DNA of 64,000 nucleotides from Sphingobacteriales bacterium 46-32. GTDB lineage: Bacteria > Bacteroidota > Bacteroidia > Chitinophagales > Chitinophagaceae. Shown piece after piece: positions 8,623 through 18,611 of this stretch. The notes below the pieces were generated by a model that did no database searches, was not told the origin of the DNA, and saw only the letters and a program-made list of their open reading frames with translations. Position numbers and translations under genes: made by a program. Location of the stretch: assembly GCA_001898485.1 (NCBI GenBank), contig MKTY01000027.1:372001-436000 (forward strand). Direction: 5' to 3'. Numbering within the stretch: position 1 is the first letter of the stretch; every line of letters begins with the position of its first letter.

Positions 8623-11600
8623 TTAAAATATTCGCACCTGATCCTTTCCTATCACTTTACCGTTTCCGTCTACCAGGCGTACAAAGTAAATGCCATGTGC
8701 ATGACCTCTAAGATTTACCTCCATGCTCGAGTAAGGTGCATAAGGAGTAAATGCTTTGGAGAATACCAGTGCGCCTTTACTGTCAAATACCATCAGCTGA
8801 CGGGGTTTCACATCGTTGCTGCCTTGCTGGTAGTACCGCACTGTAAACTGGCCGTTGTTTGGATTGGGGCCGATAAACATACGGGCCGATGCAGAATCCC
8901 TGATCACTACTTCATTTGAAACAGCCATACAGTTATTGTCTGATACAAATTTCGCTGTATAAGTTCCTAATCCATCCACTCCTACCTGAAGTGTATTTTG
9001 ACTGGCACCTATTACCCAGCCATCATTTTTATACCAGGTGATACTTCCAGGTACTTGTGGGGTGATAGAAGCAGTAATAGTCGTGAACATTCCGGGCATC
9101 AGGCTGGTATAAGGAGCTACACTCAACGTTACCACCGGTTGCGGATTTACCACTACCGTTACGCTGGCGCAGGCAGTCATATTACAATCGCCTTCAGCAC
9201 GTACATAGAAAGTAGTGGTTTCATCAACCTGTACCTGTTGCAGGCTGCTACCCTGACCAATAGAAGTACCGCCACAGGCTTCTTTATACCATTTCCAGGC
9301 GGCGCCAGTACCCAGCGCACCACCAACTACCTGCAGGTTCACTTTGCCACCACCGCAGAGTGCGGTCTGGCTGGCAGTGATTTGTGCAGGCGCTTGTGAA
9401 GCCGCTTTTACTGTAATGGTAAATGTCTGCGCAGGACCTTCACAACCATTTGCGTGCGGTGTGACACGAATGGTGGCCACCTGAGCGGTAGAACCGGTAT
9501 TGGTTGCCACAAATGATGGGATGTTGCCCGTGCCGGTTGCAGACAGACCGATGGACGTTTTATCGTTTGTCCAGGTATAAGTCGTTCCGCTTACAGGGCC
9601 GCTGAAGTTAACGGCCTGTGTATTGCCACCCACACATACAACCTGGCTGGCAGGTACATCTGCCGCTGGTGTGGGGTTAACGGTGATTGTGTATTGTATA
9701 GCAGGTCCTGAGCAGCCGTTGGCTACAGGAGTTACTTCGATTGTTGCTGTCTGAATGCTGTTTGTAGTGTTGACGGCAGTAAAGGCAGGTATTGTACCTG
9801 TACCGGAAGCTGCCAGGCCAATTGAAGGCAGGCTGTTGGTCCAGTTATAAGTGGTACCTGCTACAGGCGAACCGCCAGGCTCAACAGCAACTGTGCTACT
9901 ATTGTTACATACAACAACAGCATCGATCTCATCCACACCTGGTGTGGGATTAACAGTTATAGTAAAGCTGCGTACAGGACCAGGACAACCATTGGCAGTT
10001 GGCGTTACACGGATAGTAGCCACTATTGGTTCATCGGTATTATTGATTGCAGTGAATGACGGCAGATTGCCGTTTCCACTTGCAGCCAGGCCAATAACAG
10101 TCTGGTCGTTGGTCCACTGGTAGGTTACTCCGCTCACGCTGCTGTGGAAAGACACAGCAGGCTGGGTTGCCTTATTACATACTATCTCATCTTCTACCAC
10201 ATCCACTACGGGTGTGGGATTTACTGTAATAGTAAACGTTTTTGAACTACCTGTACAGCCATCTGCTACAGGAGTAACCTGTATAGTAGCTACCACAGGA
10301 GCTGTACCGTTGTTGCTGGCAGCAAAAGCTGCAATATTACCATTTCCTGAAGCTGCCAGGCCAATGCCGGGAGCAGAGTTGGTCCAGTTGTATACAGTAC
10401 CGCTTACTGTACCGCTGAAATTAACTGCGGCAACAGAAGACTGGTTACAGAGTGTCTGAGAAGATACAGCCAGTACGGTTGGCAGCGGTTTAGTGCTGAT
10501 GGTCACCGTTTTGCTCACCGTACAACCTTTTGCATCAGTGATGAGGCAGGAATAAGTACCTGCTGCGAGACCACTGGCTGTAGCAGCCGTGCCACCACTC
10601 GGTGACCAGCTGTAAGTATAAGGTGCTGTGCCACCTGATGGTGTTACTGTAGCGCTGCCATTGAGTGCACCGGCACAGGATTCGTCTACAAAACTGCTGG
10701 TAGCTGTGAGTACCGGTGGTTGGTTGATTGTAATGCTACGGGTAGTCTGACAGCTGTTATTATCGGTAATAGTTACCGTATACGTACCAGCAGCGAGGCC
10801 ACTGGCTGTAGCAGCTGTGCCACCACTTGGCGCCCAGCTATAGGTGTAAGGGGCTGTACCACCACTCACACTTACCGAAGCCGAACCGTTTGAACCACCG
10901 TTGCAGCTTACATCCGTTTTGGATGTAGTAACGGCAAGTGCAGCCGGCTGATTGACTGTGATCGTACGGGTAGTCTGACATAATTTATTATCCGTAATAG
11001 TTACGGTATATGTACCCGCTGCCAGTCCGGTAGCAGTGGCAGAAGTGCCACCACTTGGTGCCCAGCTAAAGGTATAAGGCGCTGTACCGCCGCTTACACT
11101 CACAGAAGCCGTACCATTTGAACCGCCATTGCAGCTTACATCCGTTTTGGAGGTAGTAGCAGCAAGTGCAGCAGGCTGAGTGATGGTTACGCTACGGGTA
11201 GTCTGACAGGCATTATTATCGGTGATAGTAACCGTATAGGTGCCGGCAGCAAGACCAGTGGCTGATGCAGCCGTACCACCACTTGGCGCCCAGCTATACG
11301 AATAAGGAGCTGTACCACCGGTTGCGTTAACTGTAGCCGTACCATTGGCACCGCCATTACAGCTTACATCCGTTTTGGAGGTAGTACCGGCCAGTGCAGT
11401 CGGCTGATTGATGGTAAAACTGCGGGTAGTCTGACAGGCATTGTTGTCTGTAATGGTAACTGTATAAGTGCCGGCAGCAAGACCTGTGGCTGTAGCAGCC
11501 GTACCACCACTTGGTGCCCAGCTATAAGTATAAGGAGCTGTGCCACCACTTACATTTACAGAAGCCGTACCGTTTGAACCGCCATTGCAGCTTACATCTG

Positions 11601-14424
11601 TTTTGGAAGTAGTAATGCTAAAAGCAGCTGGCTGAGTAATTGTTACACTTCTTGTAGTCTGGCAGGTATTGTTATCGGTAATAGTTACCGTATATGTTCC
11701 CGCTGCCAGACCAGTAGCAGTAGCAGCTGTACCACCACTCGGTGCCCAGCTATAAGAATAAGGAGCCGTTCCGCCGGTTGCATTTACGGTAGCTGTACCA
11801 TTAGTACCGCCATTGCAGCTTACATCTGTTTTAGAGGTAGTACCGCCGAGAGCAGCTGGTTGATTTACTGTAACGGTGCGGGATATCTGGCAACTATTGT
11901 TATCGGTGATAGTAACTGTATAGGTTCCTGCAGCCAGGCCGGTAGCTATCGCAGCAGTACCGCCACTGGGTGCCCAGCTGTAGGAATAAGGTGCGGCTCC
12001 CCCTGTTACGTTAACAGAAGCTGTACCATTACTTCCACCATTGCAGCTCACATCTGTTTTGGAAGCAGTACCGCTAAGGGCCGTTGGTTGATTAACCGTA
12101 ACAGAACGGGTGATCTGACAGGTGCTTACCAGGTCTGTAATAGTACAGGTATAAGTACCCGCAGCCAGACCGGTAGCTGTAGCTGCTGTGCCGCCACTGG
12201 GCGACCAGCTGTAGGAATACGAACCGGAACCGCCGGTTACACCTGAAACAGTGGCTGTTCCATTGCTGCCACCATTACAGCTCACATCTGTTTTGCCAAT
12301 AGAAGCAGTAATGGGTGCAGGTTGAGTGATCGTTACGTTGCGGGTGGTCTGGCAGGTATTATTATCTGTAATTGTAACGGTATAAGAACCCGCAGCCAGG
12401 CCAGTGGCTATAGCTGCTGTACCACCACTGGGAGACCAGCTGTAACTATAAGGAGCTGCGCCACCCGTCACGCCCGAAACAGTCGCAGTACCATTCGTAC
12501 CACCATTACAACTTACATCTGTTTTAGATACTGAAGCGGTAATAGCTGAAGGTTGGCCGACCGTGACACTTCGGGTGATCTGGCAGGCATTGGCATCCGT
12601 AATGGTACATGTATAGGTACCTGCAGCCAGACCGGTAGCCGTCGCTGCAGTACCACCGCTGGGCGACCAGCTGTAAGTATAAGCGGGCGTACCACCTGAT
12701 GCAGCAACACTGGCTGTTCCATTACTGCCACCATTACAGCTTACATCCGTTTTGGAAATAGTAGCTGTGAGGGCAGTGGGTTGGGTAATTGTGAAACTAC
12801 GGGTTGTCTGACAGGTATTATTATCGGTGATCGTAACAGTATAGGTACCTGGCGCAAGACCTGTTGCAGTAGCAGCTGTGCCACCACTGGGCGCCCAGCT
12901 ATAGGAGTAAGGCGCTGTAGCACCAGATACCGACACAGTTGCTGTACCATTGGAGCCACCATTGCAACTTACATCCGTTTTAGATGTACCTACAGTGAAA
13001 GCTGCCGGTTGATTGATAGTGACAGTACGTGTGATCTGACAGGCATTAGCATCCGTAATGGTGCAGGTATATGTACCTGCTGCAAGGCCCGTAGCTGTAA
13101 CAGCGGTACCACCGCTCGGTGACCAGCTATAGGTATAAGCTCCGGCTCCGCCTGAAACACCAGAAACGGTGGCTGTACCATTGCTTCCTCCATTACAGCT
13201 TATATCTGTTTTAGAAATAGTAGCACTAAGTGCAACAGGTTGAGTGATCGTTACACTGCGGGTGGTCTGACAACCGATGTTATCAGTGATAGTGCAGGTA
13301 TAAGTACCTGCAGCCAGGCCGGTAGCTGTAGCAGCCGTACCACCGCTGGGTGACCAGCTGTAGGTATAGGGTGCTGTACCGCCTGTTGCTCCGGAAACAG
13401 TCGCCGTACCATTGGCACCGCCATTACAACTTACATCCGTTTTGGCGATGGAAGCAGTAACCGCATTGACGGTAAGTGTACCGGCAGTAGAAGTAGCTGC
13501 GGGACTGGTAGAGCCCGTTGCCACACACCTGTACAGATAACCATTCATTGCGGAAGTAGCGCCAGTAATAGTTAATGTAGCCGTGGTAGCATTACTATAA
13601 ACGCCGCCATTGGTAATGGGGGTAAATCCAGAACCGGTATTTACATGCCACTGATAAGATGTGGCATTGGTAGCTGTAACTGAAAAAGTAGTATTGTTGC
13701 CGGCACAGATTGTTCTGTTGGGCGGATTGGCTGTAATAGCAGGAGCCGGAACGCCAGCAACCGGACCAACGATAAGATCGTCGATCCAGAAATTCATGAT
13801 AGCATAAAACCGAACGGTTACTTCCGTTACGGCCACATTTTTAGAAAGCGTAAGCTGAAGTGTGGTAGTACCACTGCCTCCTGTGGGTGTGGGATCTGCC
13901 CAGGTCTCTGTTCCCCCCACCGTCTTCACATAATCAACCGTCACAAAATTGGTGGCACCCAAATACCCTTTCATACTAAAGTGCTTTATCCAGAGACCAT
14001 AAAACTGGAAAGGTTGATTATCCGCACGCTTGATGGTGACGAAATCGCCACCTGAACCATCTTTGGAAAGACATTTACTGTTGCTATTTCCACCGGTGGC
14101 AGAATTGGTAAAAGAACCGTTGCCACCACAGGTAAGCTGGTAGGCAACTCCGCCCACCGTTATATCGGCCTGGGTATTCCAAATGCCAAATCCACCCGCT
14201 CCACCGGAAATAGTGGCATTGGTGGTAAAGTCGTAGGTAGTCTGTGCTCTTGAGGAGCTAAAACAAAATGTAAATAAGGAAAGTAGCAACAGCAATCTTC
14301 CGAAAGCAGAACGGAATGTATCCGGGGAAGAGCTGCTAATAAGTCCCGCTAAACGGGATTTTTGAAAAGAACCTGATGAGATAGCATAAGATGCAATCGC
14401 CGCACGGGTAAAGTTCGGTGTCAT
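8623..14424 (-). CDS. Giant SprB-repeat adhesin secreted by the type IX system
   Basis: A 1,933-residue secreted protein. A long basic leader and hydrophobic core (RLLLLLSLFTF) end at SSRAQ near residue 61. A beta-rich N-terminal domain (about 62-230) and one Ig-like domain follow. Then come 13 tandem SprB-like repeats of 75-77 residues, each built as KTDVSCNGG..G.A.V...GG..PY.YSW.PSGGTA...TGLA.GTY..TITD...C...R..T..QP. Four PKD-like repeats of about 93 residues and two Ig-like units come next. The C-terminal 85 residues are a type IX sorting domain (MFIGPNPNNGQF near the start, GIYFVRLVDGNGKV near the end). By analogy with SprB it should be a surface adhesin for gliding or attachment. No secretion genes lie nearby. 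Confidence 0.9.
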   Translation of the reverse strand: MTPNFTRAAIASYAISSGSFQKSRLAGLISSSSPDTFRSAFGRLLLLLSLFTFCFSSSRAQTTYDFTTNATISGGAGGFGIWNTQADITVGGVAYQLTCGGNGSFTNSATGGNSNSKCLSKDGSGGDFVTIKRADNQPFQFYGLWIKHFSMKGYLGATNFVTVDYVKTVGGTETWADPTPTGGSGTTTLQLTLSKNVAVTEVTVRFYAIMNFWIDDLIVGPVAGVPAPAITANPPNRTICAGNNTTFSVTATNATSYQWHVNTGSGFTPITNGGVYSNATTATLTITGATSAMNGYLYRCVATGSTSPAATSTAGTLTVNAVTASIAKTDVSCNGGANGTATVSGATGGTAPYTYSWSPSGGTAATATGLAAGTYTCTITDNIGCQTTRSVTITQPVALSATISKTDISCNGGSNGTATVSGVSGGAGAYTYSWSPSGGTAVTATGLAAGTYTCTITDANACQITRTVTINQPAAFTVGTSKTDVSCNGGSNGTATVSVSGATAPYSYSWAPSGGTAATATGLAPGTYTVTITDNNTCQTTRSFTITQPTALTATISKTDVSCNGGSNGTASVAASGGTPAYTYSWSPSGGTAATATGLAAGTYTCTITDANACQITRSVTVGQPSAITASVSKTDVSCNGGTNGTATVSGVTGGAAPYSYSWSPSGGTAAIATGLAAGSYTVTITDNNTCQTTRNVTITQPAPITASIGKTDVSCNGGSNGTATVSGVTGGSGSYSYSWSPSGGTAATATGLAAGTYTCTITDLVSTCQITRSVTVNQPTALSGTASKTDVSCNGGSNGTASVNVTGGAAPYSYSWAPSGGTAAIATGLAAGTYTVTITDNNSCQISRTVTVNQPAALGGTTSKTDVSCNGGTNGTATVNATGGTAPYSYSWAPSGGTAATATGLAAGTYTVTITDNNTCQTTRSVTITQPAAFSITTSKTDVSCNGGSNGTASVNVSGGTAPYTYSWAPSGGTAATATGLAAGTYTVTITDNNACQTTRSFTINQPTALAGTTSKTDVSCNGGANGTATVNATGGTAPYSYSWAPSGGTAASATGLAAGTYTVTITDNNACQTTRSVTITQPAALAATTSKTDVSCNGGSNGTASVSVSGGTAPYTFSWAPSGGTSATATGLAAGTYTVTITDNKLCQTTRTITVNQPAALAVTTSKTDVSCNGGSNGSASVSVSGGTAPYTYSWAPSGGTAATASGLAAGTYTVTITDNNSCQTTRSITINQPPVLTATSSFVDESCAGALNGSATVTPSGGTAPYTYSWSPSGGTAATASGLAAGTYSCLITDAKGCTVSKTVTISTKPLPTVLAVSSQTLCNQSSVAAVNFSGTVSGTVYNWTNSAPGIGLAASGNGNIAAFAASNNGTAPVVATIQVTPVADGCTGSSKTFTITVNPTPVVDVVEDEIVCNKATQPAVSFHSSVSGVTYQWTNDQTVIGLAASGNGNLPSFTAINNTDEPIVATIRVTPTANGCPGPVRSFTITVNPTPGVDEIDAVVVCNNSSTVAVEPGGSPVAGTTYNWTNSLPSIGLAASGTGTIPAFTAVNTTNSIQTATIEVTPVANGCSGPAIQYTITVNPTPAADVPASQVVCVGGNTQAVNFSGPVSGTTYTWTNDKTSIGLSATGTGNIPSFVATNTGSTAQVATIRVTPHANGCEGPAQTFTITVKAASQAPAQITASQTALCGGGKVNLQVVGGALGTGAAWKWYKEACGGTSIGQGSSLQQVQVDETTTFYVRAEGDCNMTACASVTVVVNPQPVVTLSVAPYTSLMPGMFTTITASITPQVPGSITWYKNDGWVIGASQNTLQVGVDGLGTYTAKFVSDNNCMAVSNEVVIRDSASARMFIGPNPNNGQFTVRYYQQGSNDVKPRQLMVFDSKGALVFSKAFTPYAPYSSMEVNLRGHAHGIYFVRLVDGNGKVIGKDQVRIF
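10490..13460 (-). repeat. 13-copy coding tandem repeat (about 228 bp unit)
   Basis: The DNA encoding the SprB-like repeats is itself strongly repeated. Words such as GCAGCTTACATCCGTTTTGG and CCACCACTTGG recur about every 225-231 bases. The last copy (near 10490-10720) is clearly diverged, with DESCAGALNG instead of DVSCNGGSNG. Copies share long identical stretches, so unequal exchange and length variation are likely, and short-read assemblies may miscount them. Confidence 0.9.
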
Positions 14425-14681
14425 TGAATAATGGATTTACAGTGGCTTTAACAGGGTACCTGCTTAAAAAGCAGATAATCAGGACGCAATCTTTTACTTT
14501 TTATACCATTTCTGAAATCTATTCTTAACTTTTTTTTTATTCAATGGTTAAAGGGGTAAATAACTAAGTGTATTCACTTATTTGTAGTTAAAATAATTTG
14601 ATTTTTGTCGTAAATAACATTACAGGACGTAAGTAGATACATGCTTTTCCATCATTATCCACCCCGGAAAAAACCTGTGTA

Positions 14682-15129
14682 TCTGCGGTCTTCTGCGGGC
14701 AAAATTTCCCGTATAGAGTGTCGATTTACGCAGCTATCCTGGACATCCAATAGTGACTCCATCCGGCAAATCAGCATGATTCAATCCATTATTGCAATCC
14801 CTTTTCTGCGGTCTTCTGCGTATTCTGCGGGCAAAATTTCCCGGATAGAGTGTCGATTTACGCAGCTATACCCGGACATCCAATAGTGACTCCATCCGGC
14901 AAATCAGCATGATTCAATCCATTATTGCAATCCCTTTTCTGCGGTCTTCTGCGTATTCTGCGGGCAAAATTTCCCGTATAGAGTGTTGATTTACGCAGCT
15001 ATCCTGGACATCCAATAGTGACTCCATCCGGCAAATCAGCATGATTCAATCCATTAGTGCAATCCCTTTTCTGCGGCCTTCTGCGTATTCTGCGGGCAAA
15101 ATTTCCCGTATATCAATTCTTCGCAGCTC
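14682..15129. repeat. Tandem array of a 132-133 bp TCTGCGG/GCAAAATTTCCC unit
   Basis: About 3.4 copies. The marker AAAATTTCCC starts at 14701, 14833, 14966 and 15098, giving periods of 132, 133 and 132 bases. Each unit holds CTGCGGTCTTCTGCGTATTC, the marker, GATTTACGCAGCTAT, GGACATCCAATAGTGACTCC and CAGCATGATTCAATCCATT. Copy 1 lacks the nine-base CGTATTCTG part and the last copy is cut. The flanking 14425-14680 and 15130-15239 are AT-rich and hold no gene. A diverged single copy lies at 461-521. Confidence 0.92.
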
Positions 15130-15239
15130 CTAAAACCGGATTACTGGCACGCCGATATTATTAATATATAGAATAAAAGACAGACCGATGCCTGTGTTTC
15201 AAAAAGGAGTCTTTTGTCTGGTTGTTATTAATAATATAA

Positions 15240-16220
15240 TCACTGCAGCAGCCAGCAATCTGCCGCTACAGAAACAAATACAGTAGCACCGGGTTGTAAC
15301 GATGCATCCCGACTGGCTGCTAAAATTGCTTTCTCCCCTACCCTTACTGTTGTCAGAAAATGACTGCCTCTGAATGATTGCTGCAGTACCGTTGCTGCAA
15401 TACCATTAGCGGCTTCGGTTGATAGAAAAACCTGCTCCGGCCTTACCAGCCACTGACCGCTGTCTGTACGCAAAGGGATCAGTTGCTGCACATGCCGGTC
15501 ATGTGGATCAAGTAGCGTATACTCTCCTAATAATCCCGCCACATAAGCAGACGACGGCTGGTGATACAGCAATTCGGGACTTCCCTGCTGCACCAGGCGC
15601 CCCTGCTGCAAGATCAGTAAGCGATGTGCCCAACCCAGGATATCGGCCGCATCGTGCGATACGAGAATACAGCTGATACCAAATTCGGCACGCACATCGG
15701 CCACCACTTCCTTGATGATCCGTTTATTGATGGCATCGAGATTGGAAAAGGGCTCATCAAGAATCAGCAATTGGGGATTGCTGTTGAGCAGGCGGGCCAG
15801 TGCAATGCGTTGCCGTTCGCCGCCCGACAACTGGCTGCTGCGTCGTTGCACCAGATGGTCAATACGACATAACTCATAAAGACGCGTTGCCCGATCATCG
15901 CTTAGTTTATTGGTATAGGAAAGCAGCTCATGTACCCAGTAATGCGGAGGTAAATCAAAATACTGGGATAGATAAGCAATACCAGGATGACCCGGCAGTA
16001 GCTTTTCCAGGGTACCAGGTACCCGTTTGTCATTAAAATATACTTCCCCGGCATCTGCCTGTCCCCAACCACCGGCTATCTGCACAAGACTCGTCTTACC
16101 CGATCCGGTTTCGCCAGCTATTGCCAGATTTTCGAGCCGCTCCATCTCAAAACTGATATCCTGCAATACGGGAACATCAACTCCGTTTTTACTTACCCCT
16201 TTCACTGCTAAAAATGCCAT
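15240..16220 (-). CDS. ABC transporter ATP-binding protein (orphan)
   Basis: A 326-residue ATPase of the CysA/PotA/FbpC type. Walker A is GETGSGKTS (about 36-44), the Q-loop lies at YLSQYFDLP, the signature is LSGGERQRIALARLL (about 133-147), Walker B is LLILDEPFSNLD and the switch His is in VSHDA. The last about 80 residues form a TOBE-like domain (LVRPEQVFLS), usual for importers of ions or small solutes. No permease or binding protein is next to it, so the substrate cannot be assigned and it may work with components elsewhere. It lacks a signal peptide and acts at the inner face of the inner membrane. Confidence 0.85.
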   Translation of the reverse strand: MAFLAVKGVSKNGVDVPVLQDISFEMERLENLAIAGETGSGKTSLVQIAGGWGQADAGEVYFNDKRVPGTLEKLLPGHPGIAYLSQYFDLPPHYWVHELLSYTNKLSDDRATRLYELCRIDHLVQRRSSQLSGGERQRIALARLLNSNPQLLILDEPFSNLDAINKRIIKEVVADVRAEFGISCILVSHDAADILGWAHRLLILQQGRLVQQGSPELLYHQPSSAYVAGLLGEYTLLDPHDRHVQQLIPLRTDSGQWLVRPEQVFLSTEAANGIAATVLQQSFRGSHFLTTVRVGEKAILAASRDASLQPGATVFVSVAADCWLLQ

Positions 16221-16286
16221 GCGCGAAAATACAGTAAAACAGGTGCCTGTACATGGCAGTACGGCAAATAATCTGTGTGATATAAC

Positions 16287-16667
16287 TCAGCGCTCGGGCA
16301 CAAAATACTCTTCTATCACCTTTGTAGCTCTTCTGTCTTTGTAATCGATGGTGAGCTTCAGATAAGCTTTGTCACCTCTGCGTCCATACTGATAAGTAAA
16401 TTCATAAATACGTTTGGAAATCTGATCGTACTGCGTAAATGTGCGGGAGAACTTTTGCACCCCATCTTCATTCAATATCAGGACAGGTACTCCGCCAAAG
16501 CGCGTAGGCTGTGCCTGGCCTCCTACTTTCTGATAAATAATAGTATGGGTACCGGTCACTTCCACTCGTGGTGTATTGGAAGTATTGTTATTGTTTACAA
16601 ATTTTTTCTGAGCCTGCAGCAGACCTGCACAAAGTATGCCTGCTACAAGTGTGAGTACATATTTCAT
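16287..16667 (-). CDS. Small periplasmic protein, unknown function
   Basis: A 126-residue protein with a signal peptide (hydrophobic core, then GLLQAQ at about residue 20). The mature part holds VTGTHTIIYQKVGG, PVLILNEDG and a Tyr-rich C-terminal half ending in the basic strand RRATKVIEEYFVPER. It looks like a small all-beta domain. I recognise no family. It is the last gene of the six-gene minus-strand block, only 12 bases after the 462-residue gene, so co-transcription is likely. Confidence 0.65.
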   Translation of the reverse strand: MKYVLTLVAGILCAGLLQAQKKFVNNNNTSNTPRVEVTGTHTIIYQKVGGQAQPTRFGGVPVLILNEDGVQKFSRTFTQYDQISKRIYEFTYQYGRRGDKAYLKLTIDYKDRRATKVIEEYFVPER

Positions 16668-16679
16668 GGGTAAATATTT

Positions 16680-18068
16680 TTAATCGCAATTGCAGGGTAC
16701 CGACAGCTGTTTTATCATTTGCTGATACAGCTCTGCCTCCAGCGCTGAACGCTTTTCCGTATTTTTTTCGCCTGGATATTTTGTGGTGATCTCCTTCTTT
16801 TTTTTATCGATAGTGATTATCAGTGTTTGCGCCCGTTGATTGCATTGAAGCTGGCAATTAAGCGTGTTTATGGTCTTTTTATCATTTTCTTTGCGGGCAT
16901 CCCTGAGTTGTAACTCCAACTCCCGTTGCTCCTGTTTCAGTTGATTCAACTGCATACCAGCGATATCCATCTCACCAAGAGCCTGGTTCATTTGCTGCTG
17001 CCATTGCGAAAGGTCTGCAGATTGCTGCATTTGCTGCAGCGCCACATCTACCTTGCCTGCCATCTGTTGGTTAGTAGCTGCCTGCTGTTGTTTTAGTTGC
17101 TTAAGGACGGGGTCTGTTTCTTCACCCGCATCGTTCCCGGCAACCTGTTTCTGCAGGTTGGCACGGGCTTCTTTCAACTCGTCTGCCATGGCCAGGTTGA
17201 CAGGCTGATAAGCTGCTCCCGAAAATTGATTGCGTTGCCGCTGCAGATAGCTGACTTCCCATACAGCACCGCCGCCTTCAATGCGGGTGATCAACCGTTG
17301 TTTTTTTGCGCGGGGAAGTGAAATGACACCAAGCCCCATATAGGTAGCCGCATAAAAGCCGGTATTGAAATCCGGATCGGCCATCCATATTCGCAATGTG
17401 CTGCCATCGATGGGTGATTTTCCGATATATTCTTCGGAGACATAAAGCGAGCCACTTAGATTTTTCCCGATTTTTCTTTTTTGACCGGTTAACCTGAATG
17501 TTTCTTCAAATGAACTGCCATCAAGCCATGCATCCATATCAACATTCATACTCGTGTTGCCGGTATTCATGGTCATCACGAGCTTACCTTTATCGGCCGA
17601 TGTCATAAAATAATACTGTCCTCCCTGATAGCTATGCAGTAAAAAATCAAGGGAGTTCCCATCGGCTTCAGCAGGTGAGTTGGCCATAGATGACACGGCC
17701 CCTTTATCCAGGCCGCAATGACCTTGTTTGCTATCGAGGAAAAAATAACTGGTGATCAGCGATTCGCCAGGTATGAGCGCGCTGTATCCGACCACGAGAT
17801 CAAACTGAAAAACATCTTTTAAACGGATCGTTGCAGGGTTTCCTGCCTTTGTGGCCGGGTCTTTGACAGTACTTTTTCCGGGACGGGGTCGGGTACTGCC
17901 TGAACCGGCCGATTTAACCGGCAGCAGATCATCATCTGCATCGGTCAGCAATTTGACCTTTGTCGGCGCCGGATCTTCTATCCGCTCAACGGTTGGTTTG
18001 GAAGCGGTCTTTTGAGCCGCACAATAAGATGTGGCCGCCAGCAATAAAAAAAGGATCAGGTATCGCAT
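16680..18068 (-). CDS. Secreted protein with beta domain and C-terminal coiled coil
   Basis: A 462-residue protein with a signal peptide ending near ATSYCAAQ. A low-complexity linker (about 20-75) leads to a domain with QFDLVVGYSALI, YYFMTSADKG and an MTMNTGN strand that resembles DUF4412-type periplasmic proteins. Residues from about 290 to 440 are rich in Gln, Glu and Lys (QQMQQSADLSQWQQQM, LKQEQRELELQL) and should form a long coiled coil. The C-terminus has Cys pairs (NCQLQCNQ and CNCD). No catalytic motif was seen. It sits between the frameshifted gene and the 126-residue gene, 12 bases from the latter. Its function is unknown. Confidence 0.65.
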   Translation of the reverse strand: MRYLILFLLLAATSYCAAQKTASKPTVERIEDPAPTKVKLLTDADDDLLPVKSAGSGSTRPRPGKSTVKDPATKAGNPATIRLKDVFQFDLVVGYSALIPGESLITSYFFLDSKQGHCGLDKGAVSSMANSPAEADGNSLDFLLHSYQGGQYYFMTSADKGKLVMTMNTGNTSMNVDMDAWLDGSSFEETFRLTGQKRKIGKNLSGSLYVSEEYIGKSPIDGSTLRIWMADPDFNTGFYAATYMGLGVISLPRAKKQRLITRIEGGGAVWEVSYLQRQRNQFSGAAYQPVNLAMADELKEARANLQKQVAGNDAGEETDPVLKQLKQQQAATNQQMAGKVDVALQQMQQSADLSQWQQQMNQALGEMDIAGMQLNQLKQEQRELELQLRDARKENDKKTINTLNCQLQCNQRAQTLIITIDKKKKEITTKYPGEKNTEKRSALEAELYQQMIKQLSVPCNCD

Positions 18069-18095
18069 CTTTAATACTGTTTACGGGTGATCATT

Positions 18096-18571
18096 TCAGG
18101 GAATAGAAAAAGCAAACTGAGCAGTCACTGCTTCACCCTTAAAGTCGACCGGGCGCGCGGTAAGTACCAACTGATACTTTCCGGATGGGAGTCCCTTTGT
18201 CTTATCCTCCCGTGTAGCCAGCATACTTATAATATCGGTTGTCTCAATTGGCATAAACATATCACCGGGAAAAAAAGCATGGGCGCCCGGCTGCTAGCGG
18301 CTACTTTTTTTCCATTATACAAAAGGGATGTTTCAAACTGATAACGTACCACTACCTGGCCTGCGGCATCGGGTTTAATATCGGTTGCTGAGAAGCGGAA
18401 AAGTATGGGATATTTATTTTCTCTGAACTGTTTGTACAGGTTTACTACATGAGGCTGACTGAGCTCCAATTGCAGACGGCTGCTCTCGCCAATTGTCAGA
18501 CTGGTGTTTACAGACTGTGCATGAAGTGTTGCCGCAAAAACTAATATTGAAAGGATAAACAGAATACGCAT
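18096..18571 (-). pseudogene. Secreted protein gene with a one-base frameshift in a homopolymer
   Basis: The frame from ATG 18571 encodes a signal peptide (LHAQ cleavage) and about 100 good residues, then runs off after the run of seven A's at 18270-18276 (seven T's in the gene sense) and stops at 18227. In the neighbouring frame directly after that run the sequence reads PGDMFMPIETTDIISMLATR and continues in good coding style to FAFSIP and a stop at 18096-18098, 27 bases before the next gene. Adding one T restores a 158-residue protein. This is a real mutation, a sequencing error, or slippage-controlled expression. No family is recognised. Confidence 0.8.
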
Positions 18572-18611
18572 GGTTCTATGTTTAATGGTTAATGAAATGA
18601 TCGGGGCCCTG

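Noticed and set aside
9851-12534. Plus-strand open frames inside the adhesin gene
   Set aside because: They are antisense shadows of the highly repetitive adhesin coding sequence.
14682-15129. 132-bp tandem repeat as an origin or CRISPR array
   Set aside because: Unit length and continuous similarity exclude repeat-spacer structure, and no replication gene is near.
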